Shown piece by piece: positions 33,170 through 44,892 of a stretch of 64,000 nucleotides of DNA (the stretch's first letter is position 1; each line of letters begins with the position of its first letter). Source of the DNA: Pseudoscleropodium purum (lineage: Eukaryota > Streptophyta > Bryopsida > Hypnales > Brachytheciaceae). A model generated the notes under the pieces. The model was not told the origin of the DNA and ran no database searches. It saw only the letters and a program-made list of their open reading frames with translations. The translations under genes were made by a program, and so were the position numbers. The stretch spans positions 38,545,063 through 38,609,062 of the forward strand of contig OZ017795.1 of assembly GCA_963969395.1 (NCBI GenBank), written 5' to 3'.

Positions 33170-34371
33170 TTAACCCCTAAAGGACCAAGCTATGTTTGGG
33201 GGCTACATAAAAATTCAGGGCCATGTGTTTGAGTAGAGATCTTCATATTTTTGGCCCAAATTTTTATAGAAGGTAGAGATAAGGAATATCTTTCATATGC
33301 ACTAAATTTCATGACATTTGGAAATAGTAGTCGAAAGTTATAACCTAATATGTTCTTTTTTGTAATTAGGTAGTTTGGCTAGATTAGAAAAAATCACTTT
33401 TTTCAAAAAGAAATAATGAAAATTGTTTTTTTGAAGGTATATATATATACAAAAGCTTTTAATCATTTCATAACATTAGAGGATTTTTGGACCCTTAGGA
33501 GGGCTGTTTTAAGTAAATGCATCATGAACTTCTTCCTTGTAGTTTTTGAGGAATGGTTGTTCCCAACAAAATAAATTTTTTAATAAAATAAAATCTTTTT
33601 AGATTATGAAATGAAGAAAACAAATTGAAAAAAAAATAATTTTTTTCGGACATGTCAATCACTATGCCACATCAACAAGCTGCCGCGGCCCTGTACAAGG
33701 TTGTTCCTACAATTTAGGAACTCACAAACCCATCCGAGGGCCTAGAAATCCTCTAATGAATCAATGAACCAAAAGTTATGAGGATTCTTTGTTTGTAGGT
33801 AGTTATGGAATTCCTACTCGAAAATAAACTTTGAAATCCTTTATCTTATCCAATTTTCAATATTTTTAGAAAAAAATAAAACCATGAGATATAGATTTTA
33901 TATACCAACATTCTGTCCCTTGGGATTGGCATTTTCAATTCTTAATAATTTAGTAATTTGAATCATTCTCTACTATTATCTACTTACTATTTTTTTCCTA
34001 TATATTGTACAATTCCAAATTATCTAAAAATTTTCATACATGTGGCTAACTTATCTAAGAAAACAAATCCAAATAAAGACCACCATTTTGTTCATTTTTT
34101 CTTAGAAAAGTGACCTTTGTGAAGTATTGCTCCTCTACTTTTTGCAGGGTAGAAAGAATGATTTTAGTGAATTTGAATGTTCATATCTTGCAACCTACAT
34201 GGTGGAAATGTTTGAAATTTTTTACCACATGTTTTTGATACTATATACTACAAGATCCTATGGTTACATGTGTCAAAAAAAAATTTCTTTCAAAAATTTG
34301 GTATTTGTACTAAAAATGGCAATTTTTGAGTGTTTCCAATAAAAACATAGTCAATGAACTTTAGAGATTAA
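33170..34371. mobile_element. TTAACCCC-ended repeat, copy with nested insertion
   Basis: It starts TTAACCCCTAAAGG and ends CTTTAGAGATTAA. It aligns along its length with 17816-18754, for example TTTTTATAGAAGGTAGAGAT, AATATCTTTCATATGCACTA and TATTGTACAATT blocks. A 275-bp element interrupts it at 33479. Confidence 0.75.
33479..33753. mobile_element. TA-flanked miniature inverted-repeat element (275 bp)
   Basis: The left end GAGGATTTTTGGACCCT and right end (reverse) GAGGATTTCTAGGCCCT form 17-bp inverted termini with three mismatches. Both flanks are TA (33477-33478, 33754-33755), as for Tc1/mariner-type (Stowaway-like) elements. The uninterrupted 939-bp repeat at 17816 lacks this block, which confirms insertion. 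Confidence 0.75.
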
Positions 34372-35552
34372 GAAGCCTTAAATTGATTGGGGTTGTATAT
34401 GTTAGGCCCTTTAATTCCTTAAGGACTTGATTCATTGTGAAATAGTCAAACCTCTAATTTTAGCTAATTTTAGCCTTTTTAATAGTATTCAAGCAACAAT
34501 TTGATATTCTTACTACTTAAAACTTTGTATTCTATATCACTTTGAGAAATTGCAATTTGTTTTGTGAAAATTTCTAATTGTTATCATTTTTGTTGCAAAA
34601 AATGAAAATAAATGAGTAAAAATAGCAAAAATAATCCAAATTATTTGAAATTTTTTTGAGAGGTAAAAATAGCAATGGAAATTAGCAAAAAAAAATATCA
34701 ATTGGTTATTTTATTTTTTACACACAAAATAGCCGCATCAAACATTTTGAAGTCAAATTCAACTACTAAACCAAATTTATCCTTTTATTTAATTGATGTA
34801 TAAAATTTTTGTATTTTTTGCTAGTAGAAAAATAAATTACTTATTTATTTTTTATTTTTTCAATAATTTTGAAGAAAAATAAAACTATTGTGATTTTTCA
34901 AAGCTAAAGGTAGAAATAAAATTATATCAATTACAATATATATTAGAATAATGTAAATTTTTTATTGTAAATGAAGAATGGAGTTAGAAATATATTTTTA
35001 TAATTTAAATTCAAAATGAATTTTCTTTTTTTAAATATGAATGAAAACATTGTGTTACTTGGATTTTAACACAAGGAGCTTTCAATTGCAATAATTCTTT
35101 CAATTTTTGACATTTCTCAAAATTTTAAAATGGAATAGAAGAAAAACTTGTCAAGCTTTGTTTTCTTAGTTGAAATTAAATTCCAAAAATAGTTATTTAA
35201 AAGTTGTAATCAAGGTTGACCAAGCACATCTACTTTGGGGATGCTTGTGTGTTTAAAGATTAACCTTATACCTTTTGGGTGACCAACTTTTTAGATTTGA
35301 CTTGTGAAAAGAAGATTGAAAGACTTCACATCACTTTTGTAGTTTTAACACCGTCATGGTCAAACATTATAATCTTTCACTCCATCAATGATATTATTGT
35401 GTTTTCTTTTCCCTTGAGATCTCTAACATGCCTAATTTGAATCTGTATGGTTACAATTAAAAAAAATTGATACAACTTATGAAAATGTTGGCATTTTGCT
35501 CAATTTAGAGCAAATTCCAAGAAGCTCAAAATAAGCCTTGGGCATTTAGGGG
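34372..35552. other. Very AT-rich stretch, no gene
   Basis: Dominated by A/T runs, with no frame and no clear element ends. Confidence 0.5.
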
Positions 35553-35782
35553 TTAACCTATAAATGTTGTTGAGGACATTTTCTCACATTGAATGACAAA
35601 GAATTTTTCCACTTAGGACATAAATGCAACTATTTTTTGGTGGAATTTTGTGTGAAAAGGGGAGGTCTTCTATAGTAGCTTGACTTCCAATGCCAAGTAC
35701 TTTTGCATTTCTTTAAGCCAATAATTCACATGGTACTAAAATAGATGAGTTTCATAGTAGCCATCTCATATTTAAGGATTAA
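35553..35782. mobile_element. TTAACC-ended miniature element, copy 3
   Basis: 230 bp, TTAACCTATAAATG to AAGGATTAA. It aligns with the copies at 7412 and 20352 (TGCAACTATT, GAGGTCTTCTATAGTAG, CATGGTACTAAAATAGATGA). More diverged than the other two. Confidence 0.6.
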
Positions 35783-36802
35783 AAGACATTTTATGTTCTT
35801 GCTTGGTCAAACTTCATTAGTTTTTTAATATTAAAATATAATTTATAAAAATTTAATATATATTTTTATTTTTTTTTATTTTTTTTTTATTATTAAAAAC
35901 ACTAAAATGAATTTTATATGTAAAAAATCATTATAATTACAAAAATGCATTAAAAAAATAAGAATTTTTCTTGTAGAATTAGAGATTATAGTAATAAGCA
36001 TTATGGTATAGTTGGTATATTCCTTGAGCTTACACTAAGAAAATTTTGTTAGAAAAGTTTACAATGGTATTTTCAATTTTAAGCTAAACTTTCAAAAGTG
36101 TATTTTAAGCTTTCAAGATACTACCTTCAAAGTATTTAAAAAATTACAATTTTCACAATTCTGGAAAAATTAAATTGAAGTAAGAGAATAGATTATTGAA
36201 CATATATTTCCTTAGTGAAGCTTAAGAACATTTAAATTCAAGAACTACATGAAATTTCAGTTTTGACTTTTACCATGCCCTTCAGATTTGGTTTGTCCTT
36301 TAATGGTTAAAAATACTTTAGAAGAACCTCTCTTGTCATTGTGTATACTTTTTTGCAGTCATATCCCAATCATAATCTTTTATTGATTCTATTGGTCCAA
36401 GAATTCATTGTTAGATTTTAAAACGAAGATGGGCAATTTTGTCCAAGCCATTTGAAAATAAGGTACTGCACTTGTAGGGGGAAGGCTCATCAAGTACATT
36501 AGTTGACAAAATTCTATGCTAAAATTCTTTTCACTTTTGTCAAATGTTAATAATATGAAAATTTTCAACATACAAAATACCTTCTCTGTTCTGTGTGGCT
36601 GTTGGGTCAGGCCTGATGGCAATCAAATGCACCATTAAATCCCCTGTTTATGCAATTTTAATTTATCTATCCAGTTTGGATTACACAAAACAAGACAATA
36701 AGAAATATAGACAAATACATAAGGTGGAGGCATCAATAACTCATCATTTAAGCAATTTGGGAGCAGATTCTGCGTAGTATGAATTAGTGGATATATTTCC
36801 CA
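35783..36802. other. AT-rich stretch, no gene
   Basis: Poly-T/poly-A runs at 35855-35900. A 77-codon minus-strand frame (36389-36622) shows no motif. Confidence 0.45.
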
Positions 36803-37115
36803 TGTAGGAAGATAAGAAATATGGGGATAGCTAAATTTTCAGATTTATATTCCAAAATTTGAAATTACAGTGCATTACGGGCGGCAAAAGAACTCTTGAC
36901 CCATAAGCAATGTCTAGAGTCTTCCAATTCTGATCATACAAGACAATACTTTCTTGCTCACTACTTTAGGTAATGTGGCATGACCTTGTTAGTTCTAACC
37001 TTAGAAAGGACAGAAATCAAATTTCAAGCTTGAGAACCGGCTAAGGTTGGAAATAGCACACCCTCTTAGTTGAGTATTGAGCATGGTTGGTTATTGGTGT
37101 CTCCACCTTAGGTAC
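36803..37115. repeat. Dispersed repeat, copy 2 (pair with 7735-8082)
   Basis: Same block order as the first copy, ending GGTTGGTTATTGGTGTCTCC where the first has GTATAGGTGGTTCTACCTTA. Confidence 0.6.
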
Positions 37116-39830
37116 ATTTTGTTTTGGAGGATTACCATGAGTCCATTCATTGAATAATAGTAGAAAAGAAAGTTTAATTAGAGCACCAAGTTACAATGTC
37201 ATATCTTCATGCCAAAGTAAGACCCTTTTATGGAGACCAAGCTAAAACACAACAGGCCTTTGCCACCATTCTCTAAGATTGTACCTTGACCTCTATTTCA
37301 ACAATGAATAAACATTGCATTTGTGATAAAAAAAAGAGTTTCTTCTCATCTCATGGAGCTGTAATTTTTAGGAAAATTTTACAAAAAAACAACTCCACTC
37401 CAATGCTTGGAACATAATTGGAGGTAGTCATAGCTTCTCCAAGAACAAAACTTCTATAAAGAATGAGAGTACATCACTTGTGGAATAAAAAGAAGAACCA
37501 ATAAGAAATTGTTTTGCATGAAGAAGGTGTGACATCCCTTTCATGTTGTTGTGAGATTGGGAATGGACCTAGGAGAGAAGTGTTCACCTAAAGAGGAGGA
37601 TGGTGATCATAAGTTTTCAATGTGCACAATCTATAATTAGATGTATTAATGTTGCATTGATGTTGGGTGTAGAACATTACATTTTTAGACCTAGAAGTTT
37701 GTTGTTTCTTCTCCTCTGTACATGAAAAACAATACTTCATTCTTTGACTTCATACAAAGTTTTTGATTTTTTGCTCCTCCATTTCACCCCTTTATTAACC
37801 AAGCACTCAATCACATGCTCTTCACTTCATCCTCAACTTCTCCAATTGGGCTCTTGTTTCAAACAAAATTATCCATTGTTTGTAGTTTCCATTCTCCATG
37901 CTTGTCGCACCAAGGGGGTGACACACCTTCTTCACGCAAAACAACTCTCTATTGACTCCTCGATTTTCTCACCAACTTCTTCGACTTCATAGAACTTTGC
38001 TTCTTGAAGGAGGTGTGACTATCCCTGATGGGCATTCTCAATTTTCAGAGAATGGGAGCTCCGCAAGCCACAGATAGCCAATGAGAAAGCACCATGTCCC
38101 ATTCTATGAGAATGGAGAATGGGATGCAGAAGATGTGACTACCCCCTAATTTTGCCTGCCCTCCCAGACCAATACTCAAGAGCTCGATGTAATGTCTGCC
38201 TCCAGTAGATGAGGAGACAGAAATTACACCCGAGGTACAAATTAATGCAGTTCCGTTACCGTAAATTTTTAAATCCGTGATAGCCACATCCAAATCACTG
38301 ACCCAGACAACGCAGTAAGGATAAGTCAATAAGGCCATTAATCATGCCTGACTCCTGCACCTTAAGCTTAACAATATGCCCTCTCCTGACACTCAAGCTC
38401 ACATGCATGTAAGCAAATAAGTTTTGTTTTGTTTTGTTTCGTACAAACAAAGTACCCACTTTTTGTTCGTAAGGACTCTTCAAAGACCCCAAGAGAGCCC
38501 CTCTATGACGTGATTATTATCGTATCAATGTCCTGCTGTCCCCCTCAATTCAATTGACTGTACGCCTCGGTCAAAAGCTAGGCCGATCGATCCATGGCCA
38601 ATGAATGTCAGTTGGAGATCCCAGAGGCTCAGCGACCCAATTCAAGGGGGAAGAAAAGGTCTGATGAATCAATCCCAGCTTCCATCTTCCGTCCAGAGTT
38701 TCAGGCTCATTAGTCATTACACGCAACCGATGATGGGTTCCATGCTTCCATTATCCCCTGACGGGATTTTAATTTATGCAACTCCGCTCGCTCTGCAAAG
38801 CTTCTCTTTTTAAGTTACTGCCACAGAAAAGTTGTTAGTCATTTCTCATTTCTCTCAACTAGTAATTGAAGTCTAAACGTTCATTTGTTTCGAAAAAAAA
38901 ATAAAAAATAAAAAGTCTAAAAGTTAGTTCTACTGGAAGTTCAGTTAATGGGGAATCTGTTGACATGTTTGTTAGAATTAGACTGATCGGTAGCGTCACT
39001 GGGAGATTGATCTTCTGTGTCACTGACCTACAAAATTTTACACTTACAGTAGAGTAGTGTAACTGATTTCAACCTTCAAATAGAATTCAAAATAGTGTTT
39101 CTTTCAGCGTGTAAGTACACCTGGATTAATTACCATACTGTCACTTGGCGATGCGAATACGACAAATCATCAGTGTACAGTACTTCAATCAGCTCTGTGT
39201 ACAAGTTGAGCAACTCCTTTTAATTTTTGTCGCGGGCTCACCACCCCAAAATTTGCCTTTTCAATGGGATGACCCAGAATGAAGTCTCTGAACAGGAGAG
39301 ACATGGAGTTTTGTCCAATCATATGTGTACACACTGTTTGGATTGCATACTTGAAGTGAGGCTCATCCTGCAAGTGCCTGCTCTTCAAAACTAGAACAAT
39401 AGAGTCTTGTGATGGATCCACTTTACAAGGGGCAAAAAAAAAACTTGAATGAGAAAAATACAGTAGTAAGTTAGGTCATTTAAAAAAAATAAAAATAAAA
39501 AATCATTTTTAGGTTATTATTATTATTATTTTTTTTTTAAAGATGAATTTTAGGCAAGTATGCTTTTATTCTATGAACCAGGTTGACAGATTTGGGGAGA
39601 CAGGCATGGGTCTTTTCCCCAATATTAAGTTATTCCATGCATGTTCCACCTGAAGTGGAATAGTGTTAAGGCTACCGAATAGGGGTATATATACTCTGCA
39701 GCATCAGTAGCAGTAGTCTCTGCCTTTGCCCATGCGTGCAAGCCCATGTGCATAGAGTATCACGCATGTTCACGCCCATGTGCGTAGGGTACCTAACGTA
39801 CACATGAAGCGTGCAAGCAAGCACATACGT
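37116..39830. other. Mixed-composition island, no gene supported
   Basis: From about 38000 the sequence is less AT-rich and looks unique. Minus-strand frames at 38045-38338 (97 codons, ATG start) and 39185-39421 (78 codons, no ATG) have protein-like composition but no recognised family and no splice partners. A decayed or lineage-specific gene is possible. Short duplications with CCCATGTGC and TAGGGTACC-like text lie near 39730-39800. Confidence 0.35.
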
Positions 39831-39926
39831 ACATATTGATAAATATTTCATTGGCATATATTTGTCTTGCTTGTTTGTACATATTGATACATTCTACATT
39901 GGGAGATATTTGTCTTGCTTGTACGT
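39831..39926. repeat. 48-bp tandem duplication
   Basis: ACATATTGATA starts at 39831 and 39879, each followed by an ATATTTGTCTTGCTTGT block. Confidence 0.85.
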
Positions 39927-40035
39927 AGATTCTACTTCCAAAGGGGATGGAAAACATAGGTGTATCCAAAAATCAAAACCTAGTATAAGACTCCCATGTC
40001 CAATGTTCAGATAGTTTACTGGTTTTCTAAGGCAA

Positions 40036-40141
40036 CGAAGAATCGAGACCGAATGGTATTCGAATCGGAATCGAAATTGGGTGAGAATCGAATGAGATGG
40101 AATGGTATCGGTATCCGAATCCGAATCGAAATCAGGTGACA
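40036..40141. repeat. GAATCG-rich low-complexity block
   Basis: Repeated GAATCG/GAATCC-type hexamers, with GGTAT interspersions, span roughly 100 bp. Simple sequence; the overlapping frames are artefacts. Confidence 0.8.
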
Positions 40142-40648
40142 ATCTCAAACAGAGGGGTATGTACCAAGTTGCCAACTATGCCTGCAGCTCTCAATGGTGC
40201 TGCACTCGTGTAGTAAATTCAATTCTTTTTGAGATTGAACTAATTTGATTAATAAGTTAATTGCTCCACTGCGTGAACAACTCCAAGTTTTGCGACAGGA
40301 TAGAGTTAATTGTAATGTGTGTATAATGTTGGACCAGGAGCTGGACTTTGCGAAAAACATGGGATGAAACTCCCTGGTGAGTGCACCAAAACTGAGGTTG
40401 GATGGAGTTTGGTGCTGTGTTTCTTCTGTACTATTCTTAGTTATACCTTCCTCGACATCCTGTTTCAATCTGAGGTTTCCTTTACGATTAACTCTAACGT
40501 GTTCAAAAGATGAGAGCAGCCCAACCCCTCGGTTACTTTTGAAAAACCCATCCATGTGCCATTGATTAAAAATAACAATTTTGCCAATCTGAACCCCTCT
40601 GTCATTGATTTCTATAAAACCTGACACCATTGATCAAGTCGGCGCTGA

Positions 40649-40728
40649 ATGTTGACCAATGAGAGCAAATTAGGGTTTAGAGCTCATTCAGAGCTTCTTG
40701 CATTTGGGTTGGCAGAGCAGGCCAGGAG
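40649..40728 (+). other. Possible orphan first exon with telo-box leader
   Basis: An open segment from ATG 40649 runs to a strong splice donor (GGAG then GTAAGT at 40729). It contains the telo-box ATTAGGGTTT (40669-40678), and CCAAT (40655-40659) lies within it. No downstream coding exon joins it in frame: the next acceptor at 42085 gives a stop within four codons. It could be a leader exon of a non-coding or lost gene. Weakly supported. Confidence 0.25.
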
Positions 40729-40736
40729 GTAAGTTT

Positions 40737-42085
40737 GTCACAGCTGAAATTGTCAAGAGTCATCCTGTTCTTTCCCTTTCTTAGGGCTGCTTAATTTACA
40801 TTTGGAGGCCGGGGCAATTTGGTGTGTCAGAGGCCAAAAATCCTCACTTGTGATTGAACAAAACACTGAAATCCGTCCCAACCGATGTACACCTATAGGC
40901 CAAGTCAATTTGGTGAAATGAATTTTTTTAATTCAAAAAAGACATGATTTGACATGGTCAGAGCTCACTAAATTGGGAGGCCAATTCTTGGGTCAATGTC
41001 AAATGTGCGTTGAGGCCATGGATCAAGGTCTATGTCAGATTTCAATCAAAAATATATTTTTTTTATAAAATATTATTTTTTTTCAACTAATCAGATTTGT
41101 TAGATTTTGTGCAATCAACCTTAAAGGGAATTGGCCCAGCCTCTAGATGGAAAGTGGCCTTGAAAATTTCAAGCCACCACTCTCTCTCTTTTGTAGATTT
41201 TATTGAAATTGCTTAACTTCTTGGCCTCAAGGCCTTTACATATAAAGAATTGATTCCCATTATAATCTTATTCTAATGAGTAGTTGAAGATGGCCTTTAG
41301 CTCAAAAGGGATTGAAATTTTATGCAATCCGCCTCAAAGAGAATTGACCTAGCTTCTAAGCATAAAGCAACCTTTAGTGTATTGTCAAGGTCTAGGAGGT
41401 TTCAATCTTTGAGAACCTTTCAATTTTGTGGTTTGGAGGTCACTATAGAGAACAAGTAGCAATGACTTGTAAAGAAACGATTTGTTGCAAGTGTGACCAT
41501 TGTAGATTCTATGTTATTTCTAACTTGATTTTGAATTTTAGTTTCAACTTGAGCTTGCAAAAGATATGTAGCTTTGGTCTAATATGATTGATTTGTGGTT
41601 CTTAAATGGAGTGTGTGGATGATAAGTTGGGCACTTCAATTTTTGTTTTTGTTTTTTTAATTCATTTTGTTTAGGGTTTGAGTACCAATGAATATTTTAT
41701 GAATAGATTGTTTCCATTTACAGTCACTTTGCCTTTTTAATACAATTGGGAATTTGGGTAGATACTACTAGACATTATTGAATGCATTAGGGTTCAATAT
41801 GGCGTTTACAAAAGCATTAATTCAATTATGAAGAACTTTTGTTGATTTATTTGTTCCACATGATGACCAAGTCTCTTCTTTCTTGGATAAAGAATAATCT
41901 AATTAAGAAAAAGTCAAAGATGTGTTTGGAAGAAAAAATATGTGTAATTGGGCTAATCAAGCAAATGTTGCTTCAAGAATGTTGCCTTCCTACAAGTATT
42001 TTAAAGTTTCCAAGTGATAAAAAGGTGTGAATTTTGGTTCCATTTGTGACCTAAATACACAGTAACTTCATCTTGTGTTCGCAGC
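40737..42085. other. No gene seen
   Basis: AT-rich sequence between the possible orphan exon and the rearranged repeat locus. A 63-codon frame at 41839-42030 is not supported. Confidence 0.4.
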
Positions 42086-43402
42086 TATGTTTGTTGACCA
42101 AGATTGGTAAGTTTCTTTACTTTAAGCAAAATATTTCCATTTCTATGATGATCTAACTTCCAATCTTTGTTATAGTCAAGTTGATGACTATCTTGAATAT
42201 TCCCACCTAGAATAATCCTAAATTTAAGATGAAATTTGGGCCATGAGTGTGGTAAATAAACTAAGTTCTATGCATTCAATAATCCATGAATTGAGTGCAT
42301 ACAATATATTTTATTACATGCATTTGAGACTTAGATTTGAATTTGTAGTGTCTTCATCATGATTGTTGTTGTTAATGCTTTTCACTAAAAGAAAATGAAG
42401 GGTTTTGCAACTACAATGTGCAACTCATTTTGTAGTTGCATGGGACATTTGCAACTAAGTAACAATGTAAAGCTCGTAATTGTAGTGGACAACTTGTTGC
42501 ATTAGTTGCAATTTTTTTTGTCATTTGACACTATGCAAAGAAGTTCATCCTCGTGTGCAACTTGTAGATTCTAAAATATTAATCTCAATGATTTGTAGAT
42601 TTCAAAATTTCATATCTACTTTTTTCTAGATTTTAAAATTTCAGAACTAACTTTCTTCTAGATTTTAGAATTTCACATCTATCTTTTTCTAGATTTCAGA
42701 ATTCTATATCTACCTTTTTCATAGATTTCAAAAATTCAATTACATAGATTTTTAAATTTCTTGAATTTTAATTACTTTTTTATTTCTACCAAATTGTAGA
42801 TATCTTAGGATTGTATTGAAAAAATTCATTGTATACAACTATAACAACTTATGAGTCTTGTATGTTCAATCTAATGGTACTCTTTACAATTGATATGGGA
42901 CAATTGATATAAGACAAATGGGAATGAATTTTGAAAGCAATTAGGAAACAACTAGTGTGCAACTAAGAAACAACTCGTGTACAATTAGTGTCCAACTAAG
43001 AAACAACTAGTCATATTATAGTTGTATGATAGTTGCATAGGAAACTAGTTGTTTTGTAGTTGTTTTTTGCAACTACAGAATGACTACTTTGCAATTAAAC
43101 AATGTATGAATGTTGTAAAACAACATAAAACAATTACATTAGATTTGGTGCTAATAGAGAAGAAATTAGTTGCATGATACTTGCCTAGGACACTAGTTGC
43201 AAAGTACTCGGTTTGTGCCGAGCATGTTTTTCTTCGAGTGTTTTGATTCACTTGTATATGTATTTTTGAATGATTTTCTCTTCATCTACATACAATTCCA
43301 GGAATCAAAATGAAAGCATGACAAAGAAAGAGAAGAAGACAATGAAATTGAAGATGATTGGTTCATTGATTGGACATAGGTCTAATAAAGATAGCAAACG
43401 AT
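42086..43402 (+). other. Possible spliced mini-gene carried by a repeat
   Basis: A 22-bp segment (42086-42107) has an acceptor-like TTCGCAG before it and GTAAGTTT after it. A second segment begins at about 43303 after ATTCCAG. Joined, they keep a frame of about 40 codons (MFVDQDWNQNESMTKKEKK...) rich in lysine. The second segment recurs at about 45136 and the first donor recurs inverted near 45670, so this is part of a repeated unit. The intervening CACTA-type element would lie in the intron. Function unknown; the small size makes it uncertain. Confidence 0.25.
42383..43239. mobile_element. CACTA-type non-autonomous element (857 bp), TTT target duplication
   Basis: It starts CACTAAAAGAAAATG; its other end read inward is CACTCGAAGAAAAACATG. 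TTT flanks both sides (42380-42382 and 43240-43242). Many short copies of a TTGCAACTA-type motif in both orientations lie near the ends, as in the subterminal regions of CACTA elements. No transposase frame. Confidence 0.7.
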
Positions 43403-43510
43403 GACAATTGATGTTAGAGAGTGTATTAAGGGGAACTTATGGAATTGAATCTCCTTTTTTTATGAAATTTGAAATAATTGACAATTGCCCTTGATCATGA
43501 CTCAAGATTC
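43062..43510. repeat. Direct repeat, copy 1 (pair with 44893-45343)
   Basis: About 450 bp, about 95 percent alike by eye: right end of the CACTA-type element plus flank through GAATTGAATCTCC and GATCATGACTCAAGAT. Confidence 0.85.
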
Positions 43511-43699
43511 ACCTCATGTGGAGAAAAAATTGAGAATTATTTTTTTTACCTAATACGTGGAATTTCTTTGGGGATAAATATTTGACTTATAAAAATCATC
43601 TATTTATAGTATGATTTGAAGCTTTCTTCAAAGAAGAAAATGGCATGTTGGAAGATGATATCAATGTAAATGACAAACAAAATTTTCTTGTTGTGCAAC

Positions 43700-44150
43700 A
43701 TGGTTGTCATAACCAGCGAGTTAGGATCATCGGACGGGATGGACGGACGGTCCAAACGGCTTTAATTTTGTAACTTGTGCAATTTTGCGGAATGACACAT
43801 CACCTCGGAATGCGAAATCTAGGGTGCGGACGCCTGTAGGGTTTAGGTCAGGGCGCGGACTTCACTGTCAATGTCACGGCGCGGACTTGTGCAGGTTGGG
43901 CGCGGACTTCACCGTCAACGTCAAGGCGCGGACTCGTACAGGTCGGGTGCGGACTTCATCGTTAGCATTACGGCGCGGACTCGTACAGGCCTTGACAATC
44001 TCGTCTACGCCCAACATGTTCCTTAATCCACATGGCATCCACGTGGCCTATTTTTTCGTTATCAGAAAGTCAACTATGTGTTGACTGTATCGGACGGGCG
44101 AGACCTCTAACGGACGGGCGAACCGGACATCCGTCCACTATGACAACCAT
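43700..44150. mobile_element. Mutator-like non-autonomous element (451 bp) with 10-bp target duplication
   Basis: Perfect 12-bp inverted termini (ATGGTTGTCATA and TATGACAACCAT) are flanked by identical GTTGTGCAAC at 43690-43699 and 44151-44160. The paralogous sequence at about 45830-45845 has a single GTTGTGCAA, that is an empty site. A 9-11 bp duplication is the hallmark of Mutator-like elements. The element is far more GC-rich than its surroundings and carries a 47-bp tandem array. No transposase. The 99-codon frame inside (43785-44084) follows the tandem repeat and is not called as a gene. Confidence 0.85.
43851..43991. repeat. 47-bp tandem array, three units
   Basis: Units start at 43851, 43898 and 43945. 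Each has two GGCGCGGACT-like cores (GGGCGCGGAC..., GGCGCGGACT...) and a GTACAGG or GTGCAGG block. Located inside the Mutator-like element. Confidence 0.85.
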
Positions 44151-44336
44151 GTTGTGCAACACTTAGACTTCCCTAAACTGAGGGCATGTTTGGAATGCCT
44201 TGACAAAGGGATAATGTATTTTCATAAGTATTTGCAAGAGTATGTTATAGGTACTACTATGCCACATTTAACTACTTTTGGAATATTCAATGAATTATGA
44301 ACTATACATTAACAAATCTATTGATGTTAACATCAA

Positions 44337-44480
44337 GAGATCTCTTAATGATTGTATAGATCTCCTGATGTTTGTATAGATCTCCTGATGTTTGTACAGA
44401 TCTCTTGATGTTTGTATAGATCTCCTGATGTTTGTACAGATCTCCTGATGTTTGTATAGATCTCCAAATGTTTTGGACTG
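44337..44480. repeat. 20-bp tandem array, about seven units
   Basis: The unit TAGATCTCCTGATGTTTGTA (with T/C at its first position) repeats with exact 20-bp spacing; a shorter, two-unit version sits at about 46037-46075 in the second copy of the locus. It is followed by an imperfect unit at 44481-44502. Confidence 0.92.
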
Positions 44481-44489
44481 ATCTCCTGA

Positions 44490-44860
44490 TGTTTGGGAGA
44501 TCAATATTGTACACAATATTGTTTGAAGTGAGGAAGTGAGGCATCTCAATTGCCTTATAAAGTAGGAACATCCAAATGTGCCACTAACCTTAATTGCCAT
44601 CTATACCATGTGTACATCTCCAAAGTCATTTTTGTACCTATGTGGAAGAAATGCTTTTAGAATCAAACTTTATTCCTTAATAACTTTTGCATACAATATC
44701 GAAATGCCGCATTTTTTAGTGTGTTGGAACCTTCTTTCACTTGCCAAGAGGAACATATGAAAAATTGACCAACCTAATAATAGCAAATAGGTTGAATAGC
44801 AAAAAGTTGTGGTTTGGGGAGTACCTACCTTATTACCTTAATCTCAAGTTGTTATTGTAA
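44490..44860. repeat. Dispersed repeat, copy 1 (inverted relative at 52275-52625)
   Basis: It shares ACAATATTGTTTGAAGTGA, GTGCCACTAACCT, AAGAAGGTTCCAACACACTA (complement) and GGGGAGTACCTACCTTA with 52275-52625 in reverse. Confidence 0.85.
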
Positions 44861-44892
44861 TAGCAATATATTGATCTCCAAATGTTTCATAG

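Larger units (their letters stand above)
43536..44310 (+). pseudogene. Repeat-borne coding remnant, copy 1, split by a Mutator-like element
   Basis: Aligns with 45684-46000, which encodes an unrecognised protein fragment. Here the same frame is interrupted by the 451-bp insertion at 43700. The reading TAGACTTCCC in place of TGGACTTTCC adds a further stop, so this copy is dead. Confidence 0.55.

Noticed and set aside
38045..38338. 97-codon minus-strand frame with an ATG
   Set aside because: Protein-like composition but no recognised family, no splice partners and no promoter signal.
43785..44084. 99-codon frame inside the Mutator-like element
   Set aside because: It is generated by the 47-bp GC-rich tandem array and reads as repeated low-complexity peptide.
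44337..44480. CRISPR-like regular repeat array
   Set aside because: Units are contiguous with no spacers, and the context is a plant transposon; it is a plain tandem repeat.
44295..44600. Minus-strand frames with repeated YKHQEI-type peptide
   Set aside because: Direct translation of the 20-bp tandem array; the periodic peptide reflects DNA repetition, not a repeat protein.
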